This document shows, piece by piece, positions 23,537-36,023 of a stretch of 64,000 nt of DNA (position 1 is the stretch's first letter; every line of letters starts with the position of its first letter). Where the stretch lies: contig JAENRS010000022.1 in NCBI GenBank assembly GCA_018466975.1, positions 558,001 through 622,000 on the forward strand, read 5' to 3'. The notes under the pieces were generated by a model. The model saw nothing but the letters and a program-made list of their open reading frames with translations, searched no databases and was not told the origin of the DNA. Source of the stretch: Sparassis latifolia. Taxonomy: Eukaryota > Basidiomycota > Agaricomycetes > Polyporales > Sparassidaceae. A program made the translations under genes and the position numbers.

Positions 23537-25278
23537 TTATAGCACCCACTCCCGCACCTTCCTAATTTCCTCTCTCCTCCGACTCACCACCTCGGCAGCA
23601 TGGGCGCCCCACAACTCCTTCGCTGTCTTCGAACCACTGTAGCATTCTGCAACGTGCCGCTCCGCCTCTGCGTGTTCCATGGGTACACAATTTTCTAGTG
23701 AAAGCGGCTGCGTAGGGTCCCAGCGCACAAGCGTTGGGCGCGAAGGCACGGGATATGGGGGGATTACGGAGCGTCCGCGGTGAATGTCTTCGAAAATGAG
23801 TCCCACGTCGTCTTCGTCTATTGGCAATTTGCTGGAGGAGGAAGAGCGACGTCAGGTAATTCGAGGTCAGAGACGCAGGAATGCGTACTTGATTGGCTCC
23901 CCGGCGAGCTTTTCTTCTCGGTGCAGGAGCTCACGGTAGAGGCGCTCGTACAGCTTCTTGCGGAACTTTACAGGAAGAGGATTCGTGATCGGCTTCCCCG
24001 CGAGCTCGCATAGGATATATGTCGCGATATTCAGTCCAAAGATGGAAGGAAGTGGGCCTGAAGATACAGGAGAAATCAGCACTTGCTGCTTCCATCTCGA
24101 TTTATAGCTCACCAATTACTGGGATAATGCGCACGCGAAAATCGTCGAAGACGCCCAGCTCCCTCACATCTCCCTTCTCGAACTCGTCTTCGGGGAGTGG
24201 AAGAAGCTTGACATCGCCGGGAACTTCCGTGGAGTAGACAACTGGGATCCCGGATGCTATACCCTCCAATCGCAGACCACGGCGGACAGACCGGGCAAGT
24301 GGATCGTACATAGTACATGATATGTCGCTAATCTGCACTCGCGTTGGGTCGGACTTGGCACCTGAGCCCATTGACGAGAACACCTGCGTGGTAACATGAA
24401 GACACGCCTACGAAGTATGTGGAATGGCGACGGACTTTGATGTTATGGTCGTGACAATATTTCAGCAGGTCCACCTTGGTAGTGATATTGTCAATTGCGT
24501 CTGAATAAGTTCTGTCAGCAATATGCTGAAAACAAGGCTGAGAAAATCACCTATCACCCAGTCTGCACCTTCCAGCAACTCCCCTCCCTGATCCTTTCGC
24601 CAGATATCAACACGGGAGTCGACCTCGATCCACCGCGAGATCTGCTTCAGCGTGCGCTCAATGCACTTCACCTTGGGCGTTCCAACGTCGGACAGAACTG
24701 CCGCAGCATGCCTGTTCAGCGAGGATAATGTCACATAGTCGAAGTCGACAAGGCGTATTTTCGAGACCCCTCTGCAGATTGACAGTTAGCGCGAAACAAC
24801 TCGGGGATCTTCGTATGGTAAGCGTACGATCTGGCCAGCATAATTGCGGCCCAGCTGCCGACGCCTCCGCAGCCTATAACGACGACCATTCCCTTCCTGA
24901 TCTTGGCCATTCCCTCCTCTCCGAAGAATGCATAGTTCCGCGCCAACTGCTCCCTCACCAGCTCTTCGTCGTACTCATACGATCCATTGTCAAGCTGCGC
25001 GGCAATTCCAAGAGAAATATCCGATTTATTGACATCATCCTCCAGCGAGAGGTATGATTTGGATTTTCGCTTGATTTTCTTTTCACACAAATCCTCGAGG
25101 GATGCTTTGCCTCTTGCCCAGAAATCGAGCGATGAATGCTCTCGTCAAGTTCTCTTCGTTTCTGTTGACGAGTGTACCGCTGGAAAGCAGAAAGTAGGCC
25201 GGCTGTAGCTAGTGATGCCGCAACGGCTGTACAGATGAGCTGGGTGCGGTGTGAGTGGAAGTCAAGCTGAACGTTCAT
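23537..25278 (-). CDS. tRNA threonylcarbamoyladenosine dehydratase (TCD1/TCD2, ThiF/E1-like)
   Basis: TCD enzymes use ATP to cyclise t6A37 to ct6A in ANN-decoding tRNAs; the yeast proteins sit on the mitochondrial outer membrane. The start MNVQLDFHSHRTQLICTAVA gives a short N-terminal hydrophobic segment (ICTAVAASLATAGLLSAF), consistent with a membrane anchor. The domain then reads YDEELVREQLARNYAFFGEE, the nucleotide loop GMVVVIGCGGVGSWAAIML, and, after an intron, KIRLVDFDYVTLSSLNRHAA. Later come GADWVIDAIDN, VFSSMGSGAKSDPTRVQISD, DPLARSVRRGLR and, at the C-terminus, HRGRSVIPPYPVPSRPTLVR. The last exon ends REEIRKVREWVL at 23537. It is convergent with the thaumatin-like gene. Identity as a TcdA-family member is firm; which yeast paralogue it matches is not resolved. 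Confidence 0.9.
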
Positions 25279-26233
25279 GATTGTCTCCCACCGGTGACCA
25301 AGTCCAAGAAATATAAGCTTAACCCTAGTCTAGGGCTGCGCACCCATGGCCAGTGATATCATGTCACGGCACAGTCACATTTTCTGGACAAGTTCACTTG
25401 TCGATTGGAGAATAATATCCGAATTATACACAGGTCGGAACTTCTGCCCAAACTGTTCAACTGTTCCAGTCAACTCCTGCCTTTTGGCAACACGGAAAAC
25501 ATGCGGTAAGGTAACCTCGAGGGTGACACATGTCTGTACTGTGTCCAGGGTTGTGGTAGGCATGAGGTGAGATTTCTGTATCCCTCTCCACATTGGTGGT
25601 GCACGGACATGAATTGTTGGCCTCGTTTGGTCTGCGTGGCCGCACCACATACCGTTGAGTTTGACTGTGTGTTCACTACAGTACTTCGACGGTTCGCATG
25701 TTGGAGGAGTTTTACGTATCATTCATTTCTCTGTCGGAACAGGTAGTGAGGAAGACGATTGCACATGCCCTCGTTCGTTTGGCGGAACCTTGGGCTATAA
25801 GTTCCCTGGACCTGCTTCGTCTCAAACTGGCTGTTAGTTGTACCCTCGTTCACCCCTCAACATGTAGAGGAACGGTTAGCAGTCTGAACAGATCGAGGGT
25901 TGGACGAACGTCCCTGACGACACGATGATCTAGAAAAGGCAGTCACAGTAATCGCCACGGTGACCACCGGCGAGAACCAAGTTCCCACCGCCATAATTAA
26001 CATCGACAACTAAGCAACCGTCATCACTACTGTCTCAGGCGCTGCAATGAAATCTTACCCACAGGTTACTCCTTCCCTCTCCTTCGTTCGTTCGACGTGC
26101 AGGCGACGTTCTTTCTCGCAGCAAGTCTGCGCTCCATTCGTTTCCGAGACTGCTTTCTTGTATTACCCCACTGGCGTCTGGAATGCGTCTATTTATCCTT
26201 TTATTGCAGAAGAATAAGACGGCTCATTACTAA
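25279..26233. other. Divergent intergenic region (TCD / seven-helix protein)
   Basis: This 955-base stretch lies between two divergent starts. A minus-strand open frame at 25375-25722 has no family character. Near 26140-26215 on the plus strand the text reads AFLYYPTGVWNASIYPF, which looks protein-like and may be an upstream exon of the seven-helix gene. I could not find a donor that joins it. Confidence 0.4.
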
Positions 26234-28867
26234 ATGGGTGAAATCTGTCTTTCCTTGGCCTCGACCTTGCGCTGCCAATCGCTCACCAGGCTCGAGTCTG
26301 GTATTCTGGTTATTCCTTCCGGTCTTGAGATCTTCTTCTGTCTGGGCTTGGTGCTAGCAAGGCTTGGCTATGACAGGTGAGTCGCGCGAGATGTGTTAAT
26401 ACTCATGGGTCGCGTCAGGATACCTTTCTGCGCAGCCAGGCGATGACTATTTGTATTGACGTTAATCGGTAGAGCAACAGACGCTTATTCATGTCCCGTT
26501 GCAGAAAACCCATTATACTTGCCGCAGAGGGGTTTACCTATTTCGCTCTGTCACTGATAGATGCGCTGGTCCATATCATCCCTAAGGTTGGCGATTCGCT
26601 GCAGATTTTCAGACCATTGGACATTTTCATCGGTACGCCCTGTGCATCCGGAACACATCCAGAGCTCACCGCCACATAACAGGTACTGCGTCCTTTGTTC
26701 CTCTTCTCCTCTACACACTCTTCCTCCTTCTCTACACCAATTCGGAACTCTTCCTGATTATTTCTGCACGATTCCGAGCGATCGTGATGTATTCCCTTCT
26801 ATTTGTTATACCCGTGATCATTGCATTGAACGGACTGGCATCTTTCTTTGGCATTTCCTATCGTACGCACTTTTCTTTTGAATATCCCGAGTATCTCCTA
26901 CACAGCTCCTTCAGAAACGTTTGGAGTCCAGCACATGGTCGCGGTTGGGTTCACGAACAACAGTGCTCACACGGTTTTCGACATCGTTACCCTGGCGCTT
27001 CTGGTCCTGTATCAGGGCATCCATCTCTGTGTTGCCTTACACCGGCTAAATAAAGCATTCCGCCAACGTCGCAGCGAGGCCACGCCGGACGGAATTCAGG
27101 TGAAGACCCATCTTTTCCACGGTCTCTTGTGGATTATAGCAGGCCTCCTGCTTGGTACGGTGGAAGTTCTGGTTGGATTCGCATCTGGAGGTTACGCAGT
27201 TGTCCTCACTAGGCGAATCCTCCGACTCCTCGGTAGAGCGTGTTTGATCATCGGTGTTATCAACGGGTCAGTTTGTGCCTGCAAATTTCCCCAACGTAAT
27301 ACAGCATTCTCATCTTCTTTTCAGTGTCGACCGAGTGGAGGACTTCCACATTTTCCGATCTGCAGATGTTCAATCGCGCCGCAGGTCCACGTTGCGTACC
27401 CTCATCTCTAATCCTCGGAACAGCACATTTGTGCACCTCAGCGGTCATGCCTTTGACCCAGAGGCTGCGCCTGGGTCTCCGACTCCCACCCAAATGGTAG
27501 AGGCGAAAGTCTTCGCATTTCATGTGCCAGGCGAGAAAACCGCACGATCATCATGGCTTCGCCCAAATCGTTCCTCGGTGTATTCGCGACCCCCGTCCTC
27601 AGCCCCTTTCCTGCAGAGAACTATCAACTTAGACAGACCTGCCAGAGCCGCTCTGCGCCCTCGCTTTACTGATATTGATGAACGGCGCCAAAAGCGCGTC
27701 ACTGTGCACTACACCACGGACGACACTCCCGTTCTCCAGTTGCGCCGCTTCTCCTCCCTGAGCCTCCACAAGGCGCTCCTGAATACCGAGTCATTCCGCG
27801 AGCATACGCTGCCCCGCAGTAAATCCCTTCCACCGGACTTCGAGGGCCTAAAGAGCCTTACCAGCCCCGTAGCGCCCGTTCCTCCACTAACCTTCGATGC
27901 GGAAGCAATCCCTGACAGCCCGCCTGCGACCGCTACCACAGTGTCCACTATGGAACCCGCGGTTATTGTGACAGCTAAGCGTGCGTACTCTGCACGGAGT
28001 CGCCAAACGATCGCGGGCGGACGCTACCTGATGGAGCAGGAACGAGACAGTTGTGGGTCCGACTCGATGGAAGCTGTTCATGCTCTCGCGGTGCAGTTCC
28101 CTTGCACCCCGCCGCGTACCGCTACACAGCACCCGAATGAAGAGCTGAACTATCAGGTTCCCCTCTGGCGCGCAGCTTATGAGAGAAATCCGAATTTCTC
28201 TGCCACGGGCAAGATTAGAGGACGCGTCACTCCTGATCCGGGTGTAGAAATGTTGACCGTAACAGACGATGGTGCAAGCAGTATTCCAATCTCGAGGCAG
28301 TCAAGCACGCACCCCACGTCGCGATGCTGGCGCAGCACACTTCGGCAGGATTTGCTCGAGCAGCGCATGCTCCGGCGAGCCTCGATTGAGAATGCCCTGA
28401 TTGTTGACACAGTCTTGCAGGGTGAGACGATGGATCCAGAGTCGCCAGAAGCCTCGTTGCCCACCCCCATGTCTATGAACGCTGTTCCGCTGTCCGGAAC
28501 ACCATCCCAGAATTACGCGGATACTGGGCTAAGGACAGCGAAGACACTGAGCGCTGATACCACTGGAGCGATCACGTCGAGCTCCATCGCTAGCGACGAG
28601 GCGGAATTGCCTGGGGGAACAGCGATGAGAATCAAGAGCGTTGGGAACGTGCCGAGGAGGATGACACCGGACCCGTATGTGGCTTTCACGCGTGAGAGCA
28701 TCGCTGTTGAGGTGGACATCACGTCTGCGGAGAGACAAAGAGGAGCGAATGCTGTTGTGGACCCCTACACACCTACACCCATCAAAGTCAGGAGGAAGTT
28801 GCACAGACAGAGCAAGGTGGGCGAGAAACAGCACGAGACGCTAGGTGTCGCCAGGTGGGTGTCTTGA
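26234..28867 (+). CDS. Orphan seven-transmembrane protein with long cytoplasmic tail
   Basis: I do not recognise the family. From MGEICLSLASTLRCQSLTRL the spliced exons give seven hydrophobic helices: GILVIPSGLEIFFCLGLVLA, PIILAAEGFTYFALSLIDAL, ASFVPLLLYTLFLLLYT, IVMYSLLFVIPVIIALNGLA, FDIVTLALLVLYQGIHLCVA, LFHGLLWIIAGLLLGTVEVL and LRLLGRACLIIGVING. Loops such as HRLNKAFRQRRSE are basic. Phase-checked introns start at GTGAGT after RLGYDR, GTACGC after DIFI, GTACGC after FFGISY and GTCAGT after VING. The last exon (from about 27325) encodes a ~510-residue soluble tail rich in Ser, Thr, Pro and Arg (for example RRSTLRTLISNPRNSTFVHL), with many SP/TP sites, ending GVARWVS. Layout resembles fungal GPCR-like proteins, but no diagnostic motif is visible. 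The 5' start is uncertain: an upstream exon is possible. Confidence 0.72.
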
Positions 28868-29080
28868 AAACGGCGCTACTTTATGGCGTTTCTGTGTATT
28901 CATACCATCGCGTGCACCCGGCAACGAGTATGTATCCTTATCGAACAATGTCTGTAACGTTATATGGTGGCGAATTGGAACCTACCTCGTGAGGTGCAAT
29001 CGTGGTGCAAGACGTTTCGTGAGAGGTACTCAGCAATCCCAGGAATAAGATATACGTATAATAAGTACAAAGTCCAGACA

Positions 29081-30346
29081 TCAGTTCTGAAGAGGACGTC
29101 AGATAACCGCGAAGCAGTCGAAATACCATACTCACCTCCGGTATTCTGAAAACAGTGATTTCCTAACGCACTCGAATCAGACGATTGCGGTGCAGTCAGA
29201 ATCAACGTGTCACATACTTGCTGTTTGAAATATCGCCGGTTCTCCTCGTCGATGAGGACCAAGTTGAGGTAGTATCGCACACTGAATTTCTTGTTTACCT
29301 CACGGAACGTCGGCGTCAGGTCGAAGCCGCCAAGGAAGAGACGTATGGGAATCGTCTCTCCTGCGCCAAACATCGGTAGCTGCAAAGAGGAGGAACGACA
29401 ACACGAACCTCGTACTGGCGCGCCGTCCATAATTTCGAATTTCGTGATTGTCTCACTTTCATTGTATTGGTTCGGTGGTGCGCCCGTGGTTTCACGCCGA
29501 ATAATGGAGAGCTCCATATGCTTGATTTTGATTCGAACGAGTGGAAAGTAGATCTTGCCAACGATGACGTCCTTCAAATGGTACCTGCAGGTAGCAACCA
29601 GCGTGTCCATGAGGAACCAGCACAATCACAACGCGACGCCACGTACTTAGACTTGTTGTACTCGAACTCGATGTGTAGACAGTCCTCAATACCAACCTCC
29701 ATCTTGATTGAGTTGTTGCTGTCTGGAGGCATTCTGTACGAATGTACCCATATCTCCCGCTCTTTGGTGACGTCTGCTAATCTTCTGGATATTGTTACTC
29801 GGATCAAGTACCTAGAAGAGTGGACTGTCATCTAAGGAACGCCCACCCTTGAAAACACTGCACAAACCGTAGCTTCACATTGATGCCCTGGTAACTCTCA
29901 TACTGCTTCTCAACATTCTTGAACAAAAAGTCGTATGTCTGAGCTGCCCGCATCTCCCCTGGTGCAGCCAGCTCTTGTGATAGAGATAGGAATTCATGGT
30001 GATGACCTCGGTCATAGAACAGTTCTGAGGGCTGGAGTTGGAACAAATTCCGGTATGCTGAACGATAACTCACCAATGCTGCCAATGAACTCTACTTTGA
30101 TACCATCATGAGCAAATTTCTTGCCATCCCGAACGCGCACTGTCACCTAGAGACTTCCCTGGTTATGTATGAGACACGAACGGGCGTGATTAGTACGTGC
30201 CTGGCCAGCAACGGCGTCACCATCGTAATAGACGGGACATGAGATAGCCTTGTCTTTCTCCCCTTCAACTCGACCTTCTTCCGGTCGTCTTCTCCCTCCA
30301 ATTTCACGTCTACGTCCACCGGTGATGCAAAGAAGTACGCTGCCAT
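29081..30346 (-). CDS. VPS26: Retromer subunit VPS26
   Basis: Vps26 is the arrestin-fold subunit of retromer, which recycles cargo from endosomes to the Golgi. The start MAAYFFASPVDVDVKLEGED is followed by DRKKVELKG, then in another frame EKDKAISCPVYYDGDAVAGQ. Continuing exons read [119 protein letters not shown] and RLFLGGFDLTPTFREVNKKF, then KQQ and a final exon EITVFRIPEN with stop at 29083-29081. The frame break sits on the four-base G run at 30263-30260 (minus strand). A fifth G would restore the conserved reading, so this looks like a sequence error. It is in tandem with VWA8. The C-terminal splice is inferred. Confidence 0.9.
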
Positions 30347-30663
30347 GGCTGTGGTGATGCAAGGTGTCGCGCAACGGAGTTGGGAGTTAGATTAGTGATT
30401 GGCGACAAGGTTTCAGAACTGCAGGCAACAACCAACAGAAGGGACTGCAATCGCAGACGACTGCCTAGCTCAACTTGTTGAGTGCTGCAACAAGCTAACA
30501 GGTAGCATCCGAGGTCGACAGATACATTAGCGCGCGACAAGTGACGAGTCGGTCATACACTCGGCGATGAGAGCAAACACCAGCAACGGTCCTCAACACG
30601 TCTCAATTGTAGTTGGCTACACTAGAAATACTTCACAAAAACACAGTATTGTCATACATTCCC
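30347..30663. other. Intergenic between VWA8 and VPS26
   Basis: This 317-base stretch is the VPS26 upstream region and the VWA8 3' flank. No gene or clear core-promoter motif is visible. Confidence 0.5.
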
Positions 30664-33600
30664 TCAACGATCAACCATCGTGGATAGAATGCTCCGTAGA
30701 ACAGTAGGTATGTCCGCTGTATTTGAGACACGGAAACCACGACCCTGCAGTTTCTGCGGGATCCTGGGAAAGGGAGAGATGAGAGAGATACGGTGACAAA
30801 GGGATGCGTAAAATTTACCATGCGGCTTCAGCTCCTTCGCCTATGCAGATAAGGGCCGTGTTGACTTTAGGTTGGCGGGTCATCACCCGTTGGAGATCCT
30901 CAGCCGTAATATTATAACGCGCAAAATTGGCGTCGGTGACCGCAATAACGAACCAGTCATCTGTTTAGAGGTGATGATGAAAGTGAAGGTTACGGAGCAA
31001 AGAGCAACTGACCAGCGTCGAACTTGGCAACTTCCGTGACGGCCTTGTCAATGGCCTCCGCTACAGAGAATGAACAACAGTTAGGAGGAGAGAGCTAAGG
31101 AGAGAAATTCTCACTCGTGTAATCACCCGCAAAGGTGTACTGCGTGACCATCTCCATTTTCTCGACCACCTTCCATCGATCCTGAAGTTCGGTCGGTGGC
31201 TTGTCAAACTCCACCAACGGAATTTCCGCGGAGTCCCCAGACTACCATACACATAACAAAACGGAGTCAGAGACTGTAAAACTGCGGATTTCAGTACTTA
31301 CGTGACCGTATATCTATGTCGTGGGTTAGTTTACAGATAAGTATAAACGTTACCCGTACTCACATCCCAAACATACTTGTCCTTCCTTGTAAGGCGGTCG
31401 AAGGTTTCCATCAACATCACCGCTGACAAAAACTTATTCATTGCCCTTCGCACATGAATTAGTCAACACCAACCGGTCTCCATACTCCTCTTCAGGCGCC
31501 CGTCATACTGAAAACGGTACCTGCGGAAGATCGTCAATGTGTGGGAATATGGCTCAACGACAACCTACATAGAAGCGCTTATGTCGAAGAGGAATCTGAT
31601 GCGTTTAGGCCTGCAGTGTATTTGCATCAGTTGAATGGGACTGTAATAGATTACGAAACATACTTTATCTGTGGACGCCCCATCTCAGGCTTCGCCATTC
31701 CACGCCGTTTGTACACTGTCGCTTCTCCCGTTAAGCCTTCAGTCAAGCGACTGTCATCAAGCTCGCCATCGGTCTGACGCTTGACCCACACACGCTCTTC
31801 TTCCTTGGCCGCAAGATCTGCAATATCCACGTCAACGAGCAAACGCCGGAAAGTTCGTATGCTGCTTACTCTCCAGTAAATCATGCAGTTGCGCAATATG
31901 TGAACCCACTGCGGTTAGCAGTGCGCCGTATCCCCTCGCCTCACCCGCGCTCATGTTGAGTTCCTCGAGTCTACGAGCTAGTTCCTGGCGAGCCATCTCT
32001 CGAGCCTGCTCTTTAATGTAATCAGGGACGTCATTCTTCAACTCATCCGAGATCTAGCAAATGTAATTAGCAAAAAAACCTAAATACCTGAAAGAAGCTG
32101 AAGGACATACTTGTTTGATGTCGTGGCCCTTGAAGAGACGCATGTAACCTCCGCGGCCGCCAAGACCGGCAGTGTCTCGACCGCCAGTCTTGCGGCGAGT
32201 GAGCATTAACAGAAAGGAGAGTGGTAGGGAAATAGCTCACTCCACCAGCCCAGGTATTTCCACCGACGTGTGGCTCATTATTAGGATCTTCTTTGCCAAA
32301 CTTGGGATTCGAGAGATCGGTTCTGCCTTTTGGTTCAAACTGGACATCGACGATTTTCTTCCTCGAAACCTCTCTGGCAGCATCGATTCCTAAGCGCTTC
32401 ACGGCCAAACTACAGCGGCACAGGTCAGAACGGAACTACCAAACGTGCAAAAGTCAAACCCGTGATGGTCCAAAATGGCAGCCAATTTCTCAATGGTGTC
32501 TGGCTTATAAACATCGAAATCGAAGACGTTTCGAAGAGTTGTCTCTAGCGAATCGTTGGGATATGACTGCATGTGCCGAACAATGTTGATCAATTCTGAG
32601 ACAATCGTCATCGGCAAAAGCAATTTCAGATAACACGGTTTACGCACCTCTGAGGGAGTATGGATAAGTCAACGCTCCGCTATCGAACGCAGCTCGCAAA
32701 TCATGGAATACAGCCACTAAACGAAGAATCATGTCTTCGCTGAGCTCAGGTGCGAGTTGCGAAAGAAGCTTTCTCTCGCTGCTCATGTCGGGGTTGGTCA
32801 CAGCATGGCAGCTGAAGTTGTCGCCAAGAACCTGAAGGAAATGGTTGCCCAGGAATGCTAACAGACGACGAACATGAATATGAACCGTTAAGAAGACAAG
32901 GCTGAAACGAGGCTCACGGTATCCGGGTCTATTGGCCAACAAGATCAGACGGAACTTTGGATGTACCACAATGTCCCCTTCTCGCTCTCTCTCCCGGCAT
33001 ACGCGCCGACCGTCGGGGAGTGTGAGCTGGCCATACCCAGCGATACTTCGGAAGATCGCCACTACGTGCTCCGCAGCCTTGTCTGCTTCATCTATGACGA
33101 TGACGCGTCCCAATTTGATGGCTCTCAGTAGAGGAGAGTCGGTGTACTTAATCACTCCGCCTTCTAATACTGTCTGGAACATCAGCTGGTTCACTGTCGT
33201 ATCGCGGTGCAGTTGAATGTATTCTCTAGGACGTCCGAGGAGCTGAGAATGGGCTAGCTAAGGAAGAATTCCGAGTTAACAACAACAGTCTTACCTGACA
33301 GAGTCTGTCAAGGTATATCGTTTAGGGACAGTGAAGGGTCAAAATTGAACAGAAACCACTGACCTATCAACAATCTTGTTCTTTCCCACTCCCTGCGAGA
33401 GCTCAGCCCACCAGATTCCATGGACTAGGGACCAGAGCTGCGTACCTGATTTCCAAGTAAAACTAGATGTTCGCCCAGCGCTTCAAGGTCAATAGCGAGA
33501 TCGCGCATCAAACCCGTCTGCAAGCTGTTGTCGTAGAAGTGATCCATGTGCGGCACATGCGATGCGACACCTTCAGCATCCTGCGACTCATCGAAGAATG

Positions 33601-36023
33601 GTATGGATATGGGCTCCGCACTAGCATTGTTAGGGTCACTCGGCGCTGGAAAGAGAAGACCGCCGTCCTGGATCTCTGGCGATGGGTTAAACTGCAGAGA
33701 GATTCAATCTCAATTATCAGAGCGCCCGTGTCATACGCACTGCAGGTGTCCGCTTCTTGATACCACTTTCCTCAAACAGTTCTTGCAGGTTCATAGCCTC
33801 GGTTGTGGGCAAGAACTCTGCAAGAACCGAACGGCTGAATAATGAGTGCAAGTCGTTATGCCCGGGGAACTTGGCGACATGCCGCGCAATCCTGACCAAC
33901 GACCTGGTACCGAGCTTACGATTCTTCTGTACGGAATCGGAGGTCATGCTTGATCTGTATTTCTCTGCAAATGTGAGCAGCGTGGTGACGACAGAGGGCG
34001 AGCAGCCGGTGTGCAGGAGGATGGAAGCCTCTTCGTCCCTGCCTATGGGCTGTGCGGCTACGGGGAAGAACATGTTCGCATGCTCGTCTGACAGCCAATC
34101 TCTCAGAGGAAGGGACTTCGAGGCCGTGCTGATGATGCGGAAGGCAGGGTGAGCGACTGAGAGTTCCCCAGTTGCTTGCTAGCCTGACGTCAATAATCTT
34201 ACAGTCACTGTCTCGATAACAGACTCACTTCCTCGTCGGAAGCTTGGGAGACAATCCGTTTGTTCTCCCAAAGCTCTGTCTCCCTGTCTTGGATCAATCG
34301 TGCCAGAGACCCTGCGGTCGATCCAATCACGTCGATGCCGGAGAGATGAACCAGTCGTCCCGTCCATGCTCCTTGGATAAGAGGGCTGTCGTATCCACAC
34401 TTAAGTCAGACCGGAATTTATTACACGTTAACTGACCTTGGCTCCCAGTTTGTCGCGCCCCCATCTCCAATCTTACGGCGCATCAGCAGCTCTCTGCCAC
34501 CCAGCTCCTTGTAGAGGTGGATTCCTTCCAGTTCATAGCCCAGCACTGCACCGAACGTCTTGACCAGTAAAGAGGTAGAGCAGGATGCGGTGGACGGCAG
34601 CGCAGGTGGAACATAAGAGATATCCCAGCCGAGGGCATGCGCCTGGAGCATCGAGGCGAGGAGCCCCATGAATCTGTCCGTCGCGTAGAAGCCAAGTTTG
34701 TCGGGATCCTCGAATGGAAAGGAGAGTAGCTTCTTCGGACCTGCAGAGACATCAAGCGACACCGTAGATGCGCCTTCCGTGCCCTCAAACGTGATCCGAG
34801 CAGTACGTTCGTTGACTCGTTCGATCTTGGACAGATAATAGCCCAGGAGACCGAGATGATCGCCATTCCCTGTCAGCGATGGACTTCCAAGCTGACCCAA
34901 TCCAGATTCTTCCGATTTGCTGGAAAGCATAGCCCACGCGATGAATGGTGCGTGGATCAAGGCGGGGTGGATAGTAAGCATGAGTCGCGCAAGTTGAGCT
35001 GAGGATAGCTGCTCTGGAGGAGGGAAAGCGGACAAGAGAGCACGAAGCTTGCACAAGGCTGTCTGCGGGAAGGCGGGAAGGGTAGATTTGGCAACTGCGT
35101 CGAGAGCATGGCGGGACTCGCTGGCATATTGCGTAGATATGATTATGTCTCGCAGTGTCCGGAAGAGAGGGGAGTCGTCTGAAGCTGAGCTGTTGCTGAG
35201 CGTGAGAAGTGACCCGACAGGGTCGACGAAACGAGCTTGGAAACGGCTGCGGAACGGCGGGTCTAAAGGATAGCCAGGATATGGAGGGACGGGAGCCGCA
35301 ATAGCAATTACTCTGAAATTCTTGTGCGCAGGAATGAAGATCTTTCCTGCAGAAGTACCAGTGGAGGAGGAATCAAGAAGAGAGTACCTGTGAGGATGGA
35401 TAACATGTGTCCCATCATCTAGATTGATCTCCCTATTTTCCAGCAAATTGTTCAGAACCTATGAAGAATTATCAGAAGTGTAGAAGCGATTAATCGGACC
35501 TACTTACGGGCATGATGCCTCGCTCGGCTTTCTCTATGCCTTCTATGATGAGAACACGACCATGTTTCGCCGCAGAAACTGCCGGACTATCTACGTAGAG
35601 TAGGTTACCTCCTGCTCTGATCTCCCTACCCTGTTTCAGTTCAGTCTCTCCAATGTCTCGATGCAGCGCGATGTACTCATATTCAGAGTTGATCAAACTG
35701 CAATGCGAAGCATGGGTGAGGATAAATGAGTTTCCATGGTATGCCTACCTGCAGAACGTCATAGCCAGATGTCGCGCATACGGACCAGGCTGAGACAAAA
35801 GGAAAATGTCTTGCCCAAGAAGGTACTTCTGGAGCATGAAATGCAAGTTGTCCAGGTTAAAGTGGTCTTGCAAGTCCAAAAGAGCATCTTCGCAATGCGG
35901 AAGCCTTGTGGGCGTAGGGGACTGGTGGATGTCATATGAAATATCGGCAAGCTTCAAAGTACCAATAACTGAAGGGTGAGCGACGAGGTCATTGAGGATA
36001 TGCTTCAGCCTTCGCTGAGCCAT
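30664..36023 (-). CDS. VWA8-type AAA+ ATPase with C-terminal von Willebrand A domain
   Basis: VWA8 is a large dynein-like AAA+ ATPase, mitochondrial in animals; its cellular job is poorly known. The N-terminus MAQRRLKHILNDLVAHPSVI is basic and could target mitochondria. AAA module 1 contains LQKYLLGQDIFLLSQPGPYA and HGRVLIIEGIEKAERGIMPV, then LLENREINLDDGTHVIHPHR and LDPPFRSRFQARFVDP. Module 2 has EHLVLLGNQ joined by an intron to GVGKNKIVDR (Walker A), then YIQLHRDTTVNQLMFQTVLE, IKLGRVIVIDEADKA (Walker B) and RLILLANRPGY. A linker reads FGKEDPNNEPHVGGNTWAGG. After ELDDSRLTEGLTGEATVYKR comes the VWA domain with GHSGDSAEIPLVEF, TFAGDYTSEAIDKA and DWFVIAVTDANFARYNIT. The last exon ends STMVDR with stop at 30666-30664. 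There are more than 15 exons; I did not fix every splice site. An upstream targeting exon is possible. Confidence 0.9.

Noticed and set aside
25375..25722. Minus-strand 115-codon open frame in the TCD upstream region
   Set aside because: No family resemblance, no supporting splice or composition signal. Probably non-coding.
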